Below are positions 1 through 7,131 of a DNA stretch of 37,426 nucleotides, one piece after another. Source of the DNA: Candidatus Altimarinota bacterium. Its GTDB lineage: Bacteria; Patescibacteriota; JACMRA01. The stretch spans positions 1 to 37,426 of the forward strand of contig JAAUSE010000005.1 of assembly GCA_012031925.1 (NCBI GenBank), read 5' to 3'. Within the stretch, counting starts at the first letter, position 1, and every line of letters starts with the position of its first letter. The translations under genes and the position numbers were made by a program. A model generated the notes under the pieces. The model did not search any database. It saw only the letters and a program-made list of their open reading frames with translations, and had not been told where the DNA came from.

Positions 1-237
1 AAAATCTCAATAAAAAAAAATAGAATTTGAAAATACCAAAACCCTTCAAAAATCTCTATTTACCTATCTTGATAAACCCTGGATTCTTAGTTTGGAGGTG
101 GTCAAGTAAATCTTGATAAGATCTATCAAAGACCTGTATACGAAAAATTTTGGTACACCAGTGAGAATGAAGCAATCAAACAGTTTGATGAATTCAACAA
201 ATTAGAATTACAATTTTATTCAAAGAACAGAAACCTT

Positions 238-912
238 ATGGGTGAGGATATCCAGAAACCTCTTACAAGCAGAATGAGTGTAGCTTTGGCTTGGGGACTT
301 ATCTCATCCAGGACTCTAATTAACAAAATTCTTAAAAAACACTCAATCAGCGACACTGGAGCAGAAACATACATTAGTGAATTAATCTGGAGAGAATTTT
401 ACAAGTATATTATGTATCATAATCCACATTGCATGAATATGGAGTTACAAACAAAAAAACGCAATATTATGTGGAGGGAAGGTAAGCAAGCAAAAATATA
501 CTTTCAAAAATGGATTCAAGCCCAAACAGGTTACAAAATTATTGACTCAGCTATGCATCAGATTATTCAAACAGGTTGGATGCACAATAGAGCTAGAATG
601 ATTGTGGCTTCAGTTTTGACCAAAAATCTTGGAATTGATTGGCGTTGGGGGCAAGATTACTTTAGATCTGTACTTCTGGATCTAGATGAAGCTAGTAATA
701 ATGGAGGGTGGCAATGGGGGGCTAGTGTAGGGATTGATCCTAAACCAATTAGAATATTCAATCCATATAGCCAGCAAGAAAGATTTGATCCAGATGAGAA
801 GTACATCAAAAAATATTTACCAAAAGATTATGATCTTAAAGAACCAATAATAGACCATAAAATAGCTAGAGCAGAAGCTTTGGCTAGATACAACCTAAAC
901 ATAATCAAATAA
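238..912 (+). CDS. phr: DNA photolyase/cryptochrome, FAD-binding domain (5'-truncated or frameshifted)
   Basis: This is the C-terminal FAD-binding half of the cryptochrome/photolyase family, flavoproteins that use blue light to split UV-induced pyrimidine dimers. Family hallmarks in order are ELIWREFYKYI, QTGYKIIDSAMHQI, TGWMHNRARMIVAS, the GIDWRWGQDYF stretch, NNGGWQWGASVGIDPKP and IRIFNPYSQQERFDPDEKYI. Only 224 residues follow the first ATG, against about 450-480 in the family. The frame is open without a start codon back to a TAG at 88-90, and that extension (about residues -49 to -1) also looks photolyase-like, so position 238 is probably not the true start. The N-terminal antenna-binding domain is not seen; it lies outside the window or is in a broken frame. 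Two A/T runs upstream (13-21 and near 90) could hide frame breaks. I infer a partial or decayed gene; the family call is firm. Confidence 0.85.
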   Translation: MGEDIQKPLTSRMSVALAWGLISSRTLINKILKKHSISDTGAETYISELIWREFYKYIMYHNPHCMNMELQTKKRNIMWREGKQAKIYFQKWIQAQTGYKIIDSAMHQIIQTGWMHNRARMIVASVLTKNLGIDWRWGQDYFRSVLLDLDEASNNGGWQWGASVGIDPKPIRIFNPYSQQERFDPDEKYIKKYLPKDYDLKEPIIDHKIARAEALARYNLNIIK

Positions 913-937
913 AAAGGTTCATCATCAAAAAAACTAT

Positions 938-1058
938 CCAATATACAGGATACATATTAAACCTTTACATTACACATCCGCGAAACCTGGCAACATAGGT
1001 AACTCTGTTGCCTATTTGATAAGTACAGCAGTGTAATGGTTTAATGTAGTTCGACTAT
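938..1058 (+). repeat. Structured palindromic repeat, copy 1 (~121 bp)
   Basis: Nearly identical to 5692-5814, with a handful of differences, and matched over 35 bp at 33680-33714. It contains an outer inverted repeat (TTACATTACAC near 965 against GTGTAATGGTTTAAT near 1031-1045), an inner hairpin ATAGGTAAC-TCT-GTTGCCTAT, and a short hairpin TAGT-TCG-ACTA at the right edge, here followed by TTTTTT. It lies 25 bp after the photolyase gene. It could be a REP/MITE-type element, a structured RNA or a complex 3' end; no transposase is associated. Confidence 0.85.
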
Positions 1059-1086
1059 TTTTTACCAAAAACACTCTTCAAAATCT

Positions 1087-1113
1087 AAAAAAATGCGACC
1101 CCCGAAGGGGTAG
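1087..1113 (-). terminator. Rho-independent terminator of hsp20
   Basis: On the minus strand ACCCC-TTCG-GGGGT forms a UUCG-capped stem followed by a T7 run. It lies 67 bp downstream of the Hsp20 stop codon. Confidence 0.85.
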
Positions 1114-1179
1114 GCTATGTTTGTCTTTTTTCACCACCAGTTGATTGCTCAACTTTTTGTTTTTATTTCAATAAATATT

Positions 1180-1596
1180 TTAATCCTCTTCTTCAATATC
1201 AATCTGACGCGGTTTAGTCTCAGGCAGTTTATCGATACTGAGACAAAGTATACCTTTTTTGGAAGTGGCTTTGATAGAATCTTGATCAACATTCTTGGGA
1301 AGACTAATACTCCTTGAAAAACTATAATGGGAGTATTCCTCTCTAATCACCTTTCCTTTTTCTCTTTCTACGTCTTCTTGATTGTGCTCATAGCTAATAT
1401 TAAGGTTGTTGTCTTGTACTTCCACCTTGATGTCTTTGGGATCCAACCCAGGTGTGGTTACTTTGATAGAATACTTATCATCAAACTCCTCAATATTGAT
1501 TGCAGGTAAGTTTGGTGTCCTCCTTGAACCTAGTGAAGGATAAAAAACCCCATCATCAAAAAAATTGTCGATGTATGTAGATAATAAATTAGACAT
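1180..1596 (-). CDS. hsp20: Small heat shock protein, Hsp20/alpha-crystallin family
   Basis: An ATP-independent holdase chaperone of the cytoplasm that binds unfolding proteins. The 138 residues match the usual Hsp20 length. After a short Phe-rich N-terminus the alpha-crystallin domain runs from about residue 30 to 120: NIEEFDDKYSIKVTTPGLD, DIKVEVQDNNLNISYEH, then REEYSHYSFSRSISLPKNVD and the beta-strand containing KKGILCLSIDKLPE. The I-x-I/V-type tail is present as RQIDIEEED. The gene is monocistronic, with a clear promoter at 1669-1697 and a UUCG-capped terminator downstream. The leader of about 65 nt shows no Shine-Dalgarno sequence and no CIRCE element. Confidence 0.95.
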   Translation of the reverse strand: MSNLLSTYIDNFFDDGVFYPSLGSRRTPNLPAINIEEFDDKYSIKVTTPGLDPKDIKVEVQDNNLNISYEHNQEDVEREKGKVIREEYSHYSFSRSISLPKNVDQDSIKATSKKGILCLSIDKLPETKPRQIDIEEED

Positions 1597-1668
1597 AAAA
1601 TTAAATTGATTAAGTTAATAATTATTGCTTTTTACTCACCTATTAATTAGATACAATAGGCTAACCTC

Positions 1669-1697
1669 AATATAACATTAGCAACCTATCTTGTCAA
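1669..1697 (-). promoter_or_regulatory. Sigma70-type promoter of hsp20
   Basis: Minus-strand TTGACA, 17-nt spacer, TATATT. Predicted transcription start near 1661, about 65 nt before the hsp20 ATG. Confidence 0.75.
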
Positions 1698-1770
1698 TTG
1701 CTAAAATTATTCACACAAAAACAACACCCAAAAGTGTTATTCTTGTTTGTATAATGAGGCAAAATCTGAA

Positions 1771-2010
1771 TTATTTCTTAAATAATCCGACCAACCACAA
1801 AAACACAACTGCTCCAATTGTTGAAACTATTAAATTACCAATAAAACCATCTCCATCGACACCCAAAGCTCCAAAAATAACCCCACCCAAAAATCCACCG
1901 ATTAATCCAACTATAATGTTTCCAAAAAAGCCAAACCCTTCACCTTTTCTAATTAACCCAGCTAATAACCCAGCTATTCCACCAATGATCAAAGAATATA
2001 ATAGATTCAT
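1771..2010 (-). CDS. GlsB/YeaQ/YmgE-family membrane protein (transglycosylase-associated protein)
   Basis: A 79-residue integral membrane protein made almost entirely of three hydrophobic helices. Gly-rich motifs typical of the family are present: IIGGIAGLLAGLI near the N-terminus, FFGNIIVGLIGGFLGGVIF in the middle, and FIGNLIVSTIGAVVFLWLVGL at the end. Family members are induced by stress in many bacteria; their biochemical role is unknown. Standing next to Hsp20 on the same strand fits a stress-related neighbourhood, but this gene has its own promoter (2051-2079) and a palindrome in its leader (2026-2042), so it is probably controlled separately. Confidence 0.85.
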   Translation of the reverse strand: MNLLYSLIIGGIAGLLAGLIRKGEGFGFFGNIIVGLIGGFLGGVIFGALGVDGDGFIGNLIVSTIGAVVFLWLVGLFKK

Positions 2011-2025
2011 AAGTTGTATAATTTA

Positions 2026-2042
2026 ATCTTAATAATTAAGAT
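2026..2042. promoter_or_regulatory. Perfect 17-bp palindrome in the GlsB-like gene leader
   Basis: ATCTTAAT-A-ATTAAGAT lies between the -10 box and the start codon, where a repressor would block transcription. Candidate operator; the binding protein is unknown. Confidence 0.45.
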
Positions 2043-2050
2043 CTACCACA

Positions 2051-2079
2051 AAATTATGTAAAAAATACTTCTAAGTCAA
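2051..2079 (-). promoter_or_regulatory. Promoter of the GlsB-like gene
   Basis: Minus-strand TTGACT, 17-nt spacer, TAATTT, about 40 nt upstream of the ATG at 2010. Confidence 0.55.
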
Positions 2080-2100
2080 GATTGTAAAATATAAAAAAGT

Positions 2101-2307
2101 CTATTCACTTAATTTAATTAACTCATCAATCAAATCAACACTCTCAGCCTTAATAGCTTGAACTATTTTGTTTTGTGTAGTCTGTCTTTCAAGCATTGTA
2201 ATTTTCTCAGATTTGGAACTCTGCCAAAAAACAAATCCCATTATCACAAATATCAGATATAATATCATTAGTATAATTAAAACATTTCGTTTCTTTTGCC
2301 AAGTCAT
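2101..2307 (-). CDS. Hypothetical single-pass membrane protein
   Basis: I do not recognise this 68-residue protein. A short basic N-terminus (MTWQKKR) precedes one strong transmembrane helix (about residues 8-28), then a polar helix ending in a Leu/Ile-rich stretch. The charge pattern predicts the N-terminus inside. The ATG begins one base after the stop codon of the upstream gene (2309-2815), so the two are almost certainly cotranscribed and probably translationally coupled. They may act together at the membrane. Confidence 0.6.
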   Translation of the reverse strand: MTWQKKRNVLIILMILYLIFVIMGFVFWQSSKSEKITMLERQTTQNKIVQAIKAESVDLIDELIKLSE

Positions 2308-2308
2308 A

Positions 2309-2815
2309 TTATGTATTTTGAATTAGTGTTTTCAAGGTTCTAAGATCAGTATTAACCAGATTCATCAATTCATCAAAGTTCTTTTTATCACTTTGTATCT
2401 TAGTGACTTCCAAATCAATCTTAGTTTGACCACAATCTTTCTTAATTATCTGCACATCTCTAGTCATTGTATCAAAAAGCTGTTGAAGGTTTGTATTATT
2501 TGTATCAATGTTTTCCAAAATATCTTCCATATTAGAATTCTCAATACCCAAGTCACCCAATCTACTTATCAAGAATTCAAGAAGATTAACATTTTTGGAG
2601 TACTTGTCTTGAAAATTTCTATATTTATTATCTATTGGATCAAATATATTACTAACCTTTGATACAATATCTTCACATATCAATGTAACTTCTTGCTCAT
2701 CATTACACTGATCCTGACAATTATCTTGAGAAATTACTTGAACAGAGAAAAAACTTAACCAACAAACGATTCCAACAATCCCACAAATCCCCCAAAATTT
2801 TTGTATTGACTTCAT
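2309..2815 (-). CDS. Hypothetical secreted or membrane-anchored helical protein
   Basis: Unrecognised, 168 residues from the chosen ATG at 2815. An upstream TTG at 2851 would add 12 residues, but the apparent Shine-Dalgarno site in front of it is the 3' arm of the upstream gene's terminator, so the ATG with AGGA eight bases upstream is preferred. An N-terminal hydrophobic segment (about residues 5-28) looks like a signal peptide or anchor. A Cys-bearing stretch follows (NCQDQC, then a Cys near LICED), and then a long polar, Asn- and Leu-rich helical region with probable coiled coil. It is coupled to the 68-residue membrane protein downstream. Confidence 0.55.
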   Translation of the reverse strand: MKSIQKFWGICGIVGIVCWLSFFSVQVISQDNCQDQCNDEQEVTLICEDIVSKVSNIFDPIDNKYRNFQDKYSKNVNLLEFLISRLGDLGIENSNMEDILENIDTNNTNLQQLFDTMTRDVQIIKKDCGQTKIDLEVTKIQSDKKNFDELMNLVNTDLRTLKTLIQNT

Positions 2816-2849
2816 ATCTATAATCCTACAAAGATTTTCAAAAAATAGC

Positions 2850-2877
2850 AAAAAAAACTCACCTCCAAAAGGGTGAG
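2850..2877 (-). terminator. Rho-independent terminator of the 120-aa ORF
   Basis: Minus-strand CTCACC, 8-nt loop, GGTGAG, then T8, immediately after the stop codon at 2884. It argues against translation starting at the TTG at 2851. Confidence 0.8.
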
Positions 2878-2883
2878 AAGTGA

Positions 2884-3246
2884 TTACAGCTCCAACAAAG
2901 GTACTGATTGTAGCATCAGATCCTCAAAATCAAGATCATAATTTTTTAGCATAAAATCCTCATCAACACGCTGAATTCTGACACAAGGAGCAAATCCTTT
3001 ACTAAAACAGATTGGATAATTTTGAGCCATCTTTTTGTATAACCTTTTGATGAAATTGTTATTGCAAAAGGAATAATATCTATCCAAATACTCAAAAACC
3101 AAAATTGGCGAAAGTTTTAATATAGGTAAGTTTATGTAATTTTGACAAAAACTATCCCAATCAAAAAAATCTCCAGGGAGTAAATTAGGGTCAACTCTAA
3201 CAAATAATTTATCTATCTGTACCAACTCAATTATTATGGTGTCCAT
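2884..3246 (-). CDS. Hypothetical 120-aa protein
   Basis: No family recognised. The protein is soluble with no signal peptide or membrane segment, and is rich in aromatic and acidic residues. Features are an IELVQIDKLFVRVDP opening, a Phe/Asp cluster (FFDWDSF), three Cys in the middle (FCQNY, YSFCNN, ICFSKGFAPC) and an acidic C-terminus. The start has GAGG about 10 bases upstream. The gene diverges from rplK and shares a ~100-bp intergenic region with it. It ends in its own terminator. Confidence 0.55.
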   Translation of the reverse strand: MDTIIIELVQIDKLFVRVDPNLLPGDFFDWDSFCQNYINLPILKLSPILVFEYLDRYYSFCNNNFIKRLYKKMAQNYPICFSKGFAPCVRIQRVDEDFMLKNYDLDFEDLMLQSVPLLEL

Positions 3247-3303
3247 TTTTAAGAAGCCTCAATCTAACTAATTACTTTTAGCATAGTTTTATAATTTTGT
3301 CCA

Positions 3304-3331
3304 TTGACAAACCTGCCCACTTATGTATTAA
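3304..3331 (+). promoter_or_regulatory. Promoter of rplK
   Basis: TTGACA, 16-nt spacer, TATTAA. Transcription would start only about 6 nt before the rplK ATG at 3345, and no Shine-Dalgarno site is present, which suggests a leaderless or nearly leaderless mRNA. Confidence 0.5.
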
Positions 3332-3344
3332 TACTCTATATATT

Positions 3345-3770
3345 ATGGCCGACAAAAAAATTACTACCCAAATCAAGCTAGTTATTCAAGCAGGCAAAGC
3401 AAATCCAGCTCCTCCAGTAGGTTCTACACTTGGACCATATGGACTTAACCTAATGCAATTTTGCAAAGAGTTTAATGAAGCCACTGCTCAAATGACAGGG
3501 GGTGTTCCTGCTGTTGTTACAATTTTTGAAGACAGGTCTTTTGAGTTTGTTCTCAAAACTGCGGCAGTTTCTGAGTTAGTCAAACAATCGATCAAAACCC
3601 CCAAAGGTTCTGCTGATCCACTTCGTGAAAAAGTGGGCAAAATTACCAAAAATCAAATCAAAGAAATTGCTGAGAAAAAAATGCAAGATCTTAATTGCTA
3701 TGATATTGATCAAGCTATGAAAATGGTTGAAGGAACCTGCAAATCCATGGGGGTAACTGTAGAAGCTTAA
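3345..3770 (+). CDS. rplK: 50S ribosomal protein L11
   Basis: L11 forms the GTPase-associated stalk base of the large ribosomal subunit with 23S rRNA helices 43/44. From the ATG at 3345 the protein has 141 residues, exactly the usual length. An upstream frame start at 3297 would add 16 non-homologous residues and overlaps the promoter, so it is rejected. The N-terminal domain shows IKLVIQAGKANPAPPVGSTL and GPYGLNLMQFCKEFNEAT. The C-terminal RNA-binding domain contains VSELVKQSIKTPKGSADPLREKV, split here by position, and ends MVEGTCKSMGV. It is followed by a membrane-protein gene and rplA, in the usual L11-L1 order but with an insertion. No Shine-Dalgarno site is visible. Confidence 0.97.
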   Translation: MADKKITTQIKLVIQAGKANPAPPVGSTLGPYGLNLMQFCKEFNEATAQMTGGVPAVVTIFEDRSFEFVLKTAAVSELVKQSIKTPKGSADPLREKVGKITKNQIKEIAEKKMQDLNCYDIDQAMKMVEGTCKSMGVTVEA

Positions 3771-3802
3771 ATCATTATACAACACACAACACAACTCATC
3801 TT

Positions 3803-4300
3803 ATGGTTAACATCAAATATACTACAGAAGAAAATCAAAAGACTTTTCAAAGATTTGCCTTTTGGTCTAAATTCATTGCCATACTTGGATTTATTAGTGC
3901 AGGCTTTATGATACTGGTTGGACTACCTCTACTTTTGGTTTTTGGTTTGGGTATTGTTTACATTGGTTTAGGTATCTACACAGTTTTTATGACCAAGCAC
4001 CTTTGGTCAGCAGCTAATCAAGCTAAAGCACTTCATAATGTCTCCAACGAAGCTGAATTAACTAAAGGTTTACTTAGTAGCTTTGAAAGCCTTTCTCATT
4101 TTTATAAGATGAGAGGAATTCTAATACTCATTAGCATAATATTAACTATTCTTGGAGCTTTTGCTGCTGGGATTTCTATTTTAGCAGCTATTCAAAATGG
4201 AAATTTTGATAATATTAATAATATTAACCCAAACTCATCAATCTATGATAACACTGATCTACAAGACACTTTAAAAAATCTTGATAGTACAAATTATTAG
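3803..4300 (+). CDS. Multi-pass membrane protein (possibly DUF5362-like) inserted between rplK and rplA
   Basis: 165 residues with about four transmembrane helices in two pairs: residues ~21-45, ~46-66, then ~102-122 and ~123-140. A polar linker with NQAKALHNVSNEAELTKGLL lies between the pairs, and the tail is Asn/Ile-rich (NFDNINNINPNSS). The FWSKFIAILGFISAGFMILVG opening resembles DUF5362-type proteins, but this is a tentative match. It lies 32 bp after rplK and 61 bp before rplA on the same strand, so it is probably cotranscribed with the ribosomal genes. A membrane protein at this position is unusual, and no function can be given. Confidence 0.7.
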   Translation: MVNIKYTTEENQKTFQRFAFWSKFIAILGFISAGFMILVGLPLLLVFGLGIVYIGLGIYTVFMTKHLWSAANQAKALHNVSNEAELTKGLLSSFESLSHFYKMRGILILISIILTILGAFAAGISILAAIQNGNFDNINNINPNSSIYDNTDLQDTLKNLDSTNY

Positions 4301-4330
4301 GAATAACTATCTAACTATTATTTTCAAGCT

Positions 4331-4353
4331 GGGAGAGATTTCTCGTTAAAACC
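4331..4353 (+). promoter_or_regulatory. Possible L1 autoregulatory hairpin in the rplA leader
   Basis: GG-GAGA-GATT-TCTC-GTTAAAA-CC just upstream of rplA can fold into a short stem with an asymmetric 3' internal loop closed by GG/CC. That shape is reminiscent of known L1 target sites in 23S rRNA and L11-L1 leaders. The assignment is inference from shape and position. Confidence 0.35.
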
Positions 4354-4361
4354 ACATTAAT

Positions 4362-5084
4362 ATGACTACAAACAACACAACTAACAATAAGTCCAAAAAA
4401 TACAGAGCCAATTTTGAAAAGATTATGGAAGCAACCAAAGAAAAAACTTTTCTTCCAGTTCAAGAAGCTGTTGAGCTACTTCAATCCCTTGATCACCCAC
4501 AATTTAAAGATGGCGTTTCAGTTGAATTACACTTTAGATTAAACATTAATCCACTCAAGTCAGATCAACTAGTCAGATCTAGTTTGATTCTTCCTCATGG
4601 AACAGGTAAAACACTAAAAATTGCTGCTTTTGTGACATCAGACAAAGAAGCTGAAGCTAAAAAAGCTGGGGCCGATATTATTGGCGGGGATGATTTAATT
4701 GCTAAGATAAAAAAATCTGAAAAAATTGATTTTGATATAGCAGTTGCAGAACCTGCTATGATGACCAAATTACCAGTCATAGCTAGGCTTCTCGGTGTTG
4801 CAGGTGTTATGCCAAATCCCAAAAACGGGACTGTTGGAGATGATATTACAAAAATGATCGACCTCATTAAGCAAGGAAAAGTAGACTTTAAGAATGATAA
4901 AAGTTCTAATATTCACTTACTCGTTGGAAAAATTAACAAAGAATTTGACTCCAAAAAACTTGTAGAAAATATTAACACTGCGATTGAAGCAGTAGAAAAA
5001 TCCAAGCCAGAAGGTGTTAAGAAAAAATATATTCTTACAATTCATCTAGCCTCAACCATGAGTCCTAGCATTCGTCTCAGATAA
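4362..5084 (+). CDS. rplA: 50S ribosomal protein L1
   Basis: L1 builds the mobile L1 stalk that helps move deacylated tRNA through the E site, and in many bacteria represses its own operon. The 240 residues are slightly longer than the usual ~230 because of an Asn/Thr-rich N-terminal tail (MTTNNTTNNKSKKY). Family landmarks are FLPVQEAVELLQ, the VELHFRLNINP strand, LPHGTGK, the GGDDLIAKI helix, the LGVAGVMPNPKNGTVG motif of domain II, and the closing TIHLASTMSPSIRL. No Shine-Dalgarno site is obvious; a small hairpin precedes the gene. Confidence 0.97.
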   Translation: MTTNNTTNNKSKKYRANFEKIMEATKEKTFLPVQEAVELLQSLDHPQFKDGVSVELHFRLNINPLKSDQLVRSSLILPHGTGKTLKIAAFVTSDKEAEAKKAGADIIGGDDLIAKIKKSEKIDFDIAVAEPAMMTKLPVIARLLGVAGVMPNPKNGTVGDDITKMIDLIKQGKVDFKNDKSSNIHLLVGKINKEFDSKKLVENINTAIEAVEKSKPEGVKKKYILTIHLASTMSPSIRLR

Positions 5085-5290
5085 AAGACATTGTATCTAA
5101 ACAATATACACACTTAGTCTTCTTCATGAATAGTAAATACAACTAACCAAAAGTGTCTTTTTGAGTCTTGAGAACACAATTCATTCTGATTGTATTAAAT
5201 ATTCATAATACTAGTGACACCAGTTCAAAAACATATTTGACAAAATAATAAATAACTACCATTACAAAATCAGTACTTGAGGTAGTATTA

Positions 5291-5689
5291 ATGGGTTCAT
5301 CAAATGTGCTTAGCCTTCCCAAAATTTTTGGAATATATTGTATCAGGGTGTATCAAGTATATCTTTCAAAATACACAGGTAGTTGTAGACACTACCCTTC
5401 TTGCTCGAGCTATACTCTAAGATCTATAAATAATTTTGGACTATTAAAAGGTTCTTACAAAGGCTATCAAAGATTAAGAAGATGTAGTTCTAAAAAAACC
5501 CGTGGCTATGATCCTGTTGCCAAGCAATTCCACTGGTCTTATGAATCTCCACTAAATCAAGCTTGTATTTATCAAACAACAAATACGTTTGACACCTCTA
5601 ACTTTAGGAAAGTGATAACCCATCGAGCTGATCTCGGTTGCTGTGATGCAGACTGTGATGTCTGTTGCTGTGACGGAGATTGTTGCTAA
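5291..5689 (+). CDS. yidD: Membrane protein insertion efficiency factor YidD, with Cys-rich C-terminal tail
   Basis: YidD-family proteins are small inner-membrane-associated factors that assist YidC-dependent insertion. The family core covers about residues 10-80: IYCIRVYQVYLSK, then CRHYPSCSSYTLRSI, the glycine-containing helix GLLKGSYKGYQRLRRC and GYDPV. Usual members are about 70-90 residues; this one has 132. The extra ~50 residues end in GCCDADCDVCCCDGDCC, with nine Cys and six Asp/Glu-type residues in the last 17 positions. That could bind metal or form disulfides. It stands alone, not beside rnpA/rpmH/yidC as is common. Repeat copy 2 starts three bases after its stop codon. Confidence 0.9.
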   Translation: MGSSNVLSLPKIFGIYCIRVYQVYLSKYTGSCRHYPSCSSYTLRSINNFGLLKGSYKGYQRLRRCSSKKTRGYDPVAKQFHWSYESPLNQACIYQTTNTFDTSNFRKVITHRADLGCCDADCDVCCCDGDCC

Positions 5690-5691
5690 AA

Positions 5692-5814
5692 CCATATATA
5701 CAGGATACACATTAAACCCTTTACATTACACGTCCGCGAAACCTGTCAACATAGGTAACTCTGTTGCCTATTTGATAGGTACAGCAGTGTAATGGTTTAA
5801 TGTAGTTCGACTAT
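5692..5814 (+). repeat. Structured palindromic repeat, copy 2 (~123 bp)
   Basis: Aligns end to end with 938-1058. Differences include A/G in TACAC(A/G)TCCGCG, CCTG(G/T)CAAC and GATA(A/G)GTAC. The outer stem CATTAAAC...CATTACAC pairs with GTGTAATG...GTTTAATG, and the inner 9-bp stem ATAGGTAAC/GTTGCCTAT is conserved. It starts 3 bp after the yidD stop codon. Confidence 0.85.
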
Positions 5815-5921
5815 AGTGTCTTTTATAGGCACTATTTTTAATATTTCCAAAGTTTAAAACTTCAAACCAATTAAAATTATCTCTTAAGAAAGAGGTCTTA
5901 TGAAAAAGAATCATGGGTAAG

Positions 5922-6119
5922 TTATTTACTTGCTAGTAATTGACCCACTTTAAAAGTTGCAATATCCAGATCAAGTTCCTTAGTACCAGTTATAATATAA
6001 AAATCAGTATCATTTAGCACTTTTTCCAAAAAAACTTTTTCCCTTAATGTATCAAGCTCATTAAAAACATCATCCAACAACCACCAAATTTTCACAGATT
6101 TACCATATGTATCAATTAT
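5922..6119 (-). CDS. recF: RecF C-terminal fragment (frame-shifted continuation)
   Basis: This frame continues the RecF protein after its apparent stop at 6116. It encodes about 66 residues with the ABC-ATPase Walker B/D-loop region VKIWWLLDDVFNELDTLRE and the FYIITGTKELDLD strand that normally close RecF. Adding one A to the A5 run at 6119-6123 (coding strand) gives one 366-residue protein, the normal RecF size. There is no start codon of its own, so it is not an independent gene. Confidence 0.8.
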   Translation of the reverse strand: MIDTYGKSVKIWWLLDDVFNELDTLREKVFLEKVLNDTDFYIITGTKELDLDIATFKVGQLLASK

Positions 6120-7021
6120 TTTTGTCTAGCAATATTTTTTATAAACAAAACCAATAGTCTTTTTTCTCCACGAGATAATATATTTTGAACTGCTTTTCTA
6201 TCAGATGAAATCTCAAATTCATCTCTCTGAGCTCCAAAAAAACACCTCCCAAGTATAAGCTCTTTTTTCCAAATCTTAGAATAATCTACAACTTCAAGCT
6301 CTCCTATAACCTCATCAAAAGGTCTTTTAATCCCCCAACTATCACTTATCCTATATTCAACTTTCCAATCCTTAACATTAGAAGCTATCCAACTTTCAAA
6401 ATCTTTTAATTTGGAGTCCAGCAACTTCAAAAAACCTGATCGAACCAACCAAACACTTTTACTAGCTAATAGTATTGCATCACCAAGTTGTTTTATCATT
6501 ATTACATCCCCTGTAATTTCATTTTCTCTGCAATACTTGAGATATCTGTTCTTAGCTTTCACAGCGTTCTCCAAATTTCTCAAATATTTAGCATAATCTT
6601 GATATGATTGATCTAGTAGAGAATCAAGAATGGCAAGTTTTTGAGAGCTTGACTTAAAGAACCAATCATTATCAGAAGGTAAATAAGTAAAAAGATAAGG
6701 CCAAGGCTTTTGTTCAGAAAATATAGGACTAGTTTTAGGTTTTTGAAAATTGTTTTTTAGTCTTCCGTTACTACCAATCTGACCACTCAAAGACCATTTT
6801 GGGTAACTAGTTAAAATTCCATAATACTCAGAGTCTTTTTTAATACTTTCACTAATCTTAGTCCCTGGCCATGGCTTATTCTCAAACAAACTATAAACAG
6901 CAGACAAAATCGACGTCTTACCACTTCCATTACCATCAACAATAGCAAAAGAAGTTGTTGGAATACTTAATGATACAGATTCAAAACACTTCCAATTATG
7001 AAGAACTAAATTCAGGTTCAT
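6116..7021 (-). CDS. recF: DNA replication/repair protein RecF (N-terminal ~300 residues, frame broken at the 3' end)
   Basis: RecF is an SMC-like ATPase that with RecO/RecR loads RecA at gaps. The Walker A motif is clear at residues 30-37 (GNGSGKTS), inside the typical LHNWKCFESVSLSI...FAIVDGNGSGKTSILSAVY opening. The coiled arm follows around residues 135-175 (LRNLENAVKAKNRYLKY). An ABC signature-like LSRGEKRLLVLFIKN lies near the end. Walker B is missing from this frame but present in the next frame (5922-6119); a one-base change in an A5 run joins them. It is the last gene of a minus-strand run rsmE-HAD-membrane protein-recF, but a terminator just upstream (7045-7070) suggests separate transcription. 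Confidence 0.88.
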   Translation of the reverse strand: MNLNLVLHNWKCFESVSLSIPTTSFAIVDGNGSGKTSILSAVYSLFENKPWPGTKISESIKKDSEYYGILTSYPKWSLSGQIGSNGRLKNNFQKPKTSPIFSEQKPWPYLFTYLPSDNDWFFKSSSQKLAILDSLLDQSYQDYAKYLRNLENAVKAKNRYLKYCRENEITGDVIMIKQLGDAILLASKSVWLVRSGFLKLLDSKLKDFESWIASNVKDWKVEYRISDSWGIKRPFDEVIGELEVVDYSKIWKKELILGRCFFGAQRDEFEISSDRKAVQNILSRGEKRLLVLFIKNIARQK

Positions 7022-7044
7022 GTTTTTATTCCACCATATTTGTC

Positions 7045-7070
7045 AAAAAAAGTCCACCAAAAAAGGTGGA
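7045..7070 (-). terminator. Rho-independent terminator between the 154-aa gene and recF
   Basis: Minus-strand TCCACC-TTTTTT-GGTGGA followed by T7. Confidence 0.85.
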
Positions 7071-7131
7071 GTGCGTTTAGAAATTTTCAAAATATAATGG
7101 AACCAAACCCAAATTGAGTTTTATCAAAATA

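Noticed and set aside
1117-1317. Plus-strand ORFs opposite hsp20, GlsB-like, rsmE, nrdA and lysS genes
   Set aside because: Shadow frames of well-supported genes on the other strand with no family similarity.
2816-2851. TTG start with perfect GGAGG for the 2309 gene
   Set aside because: The GGAGGTGAG is the 3' arm of the upstream gene's terminator and is followed by T8; the ATG at 2815 with AGGA fits better.
3297-3344. Longer L11 start
   Set aside because: The extra 16 residues are not homologous to L11 and overlap the predicted promoter.
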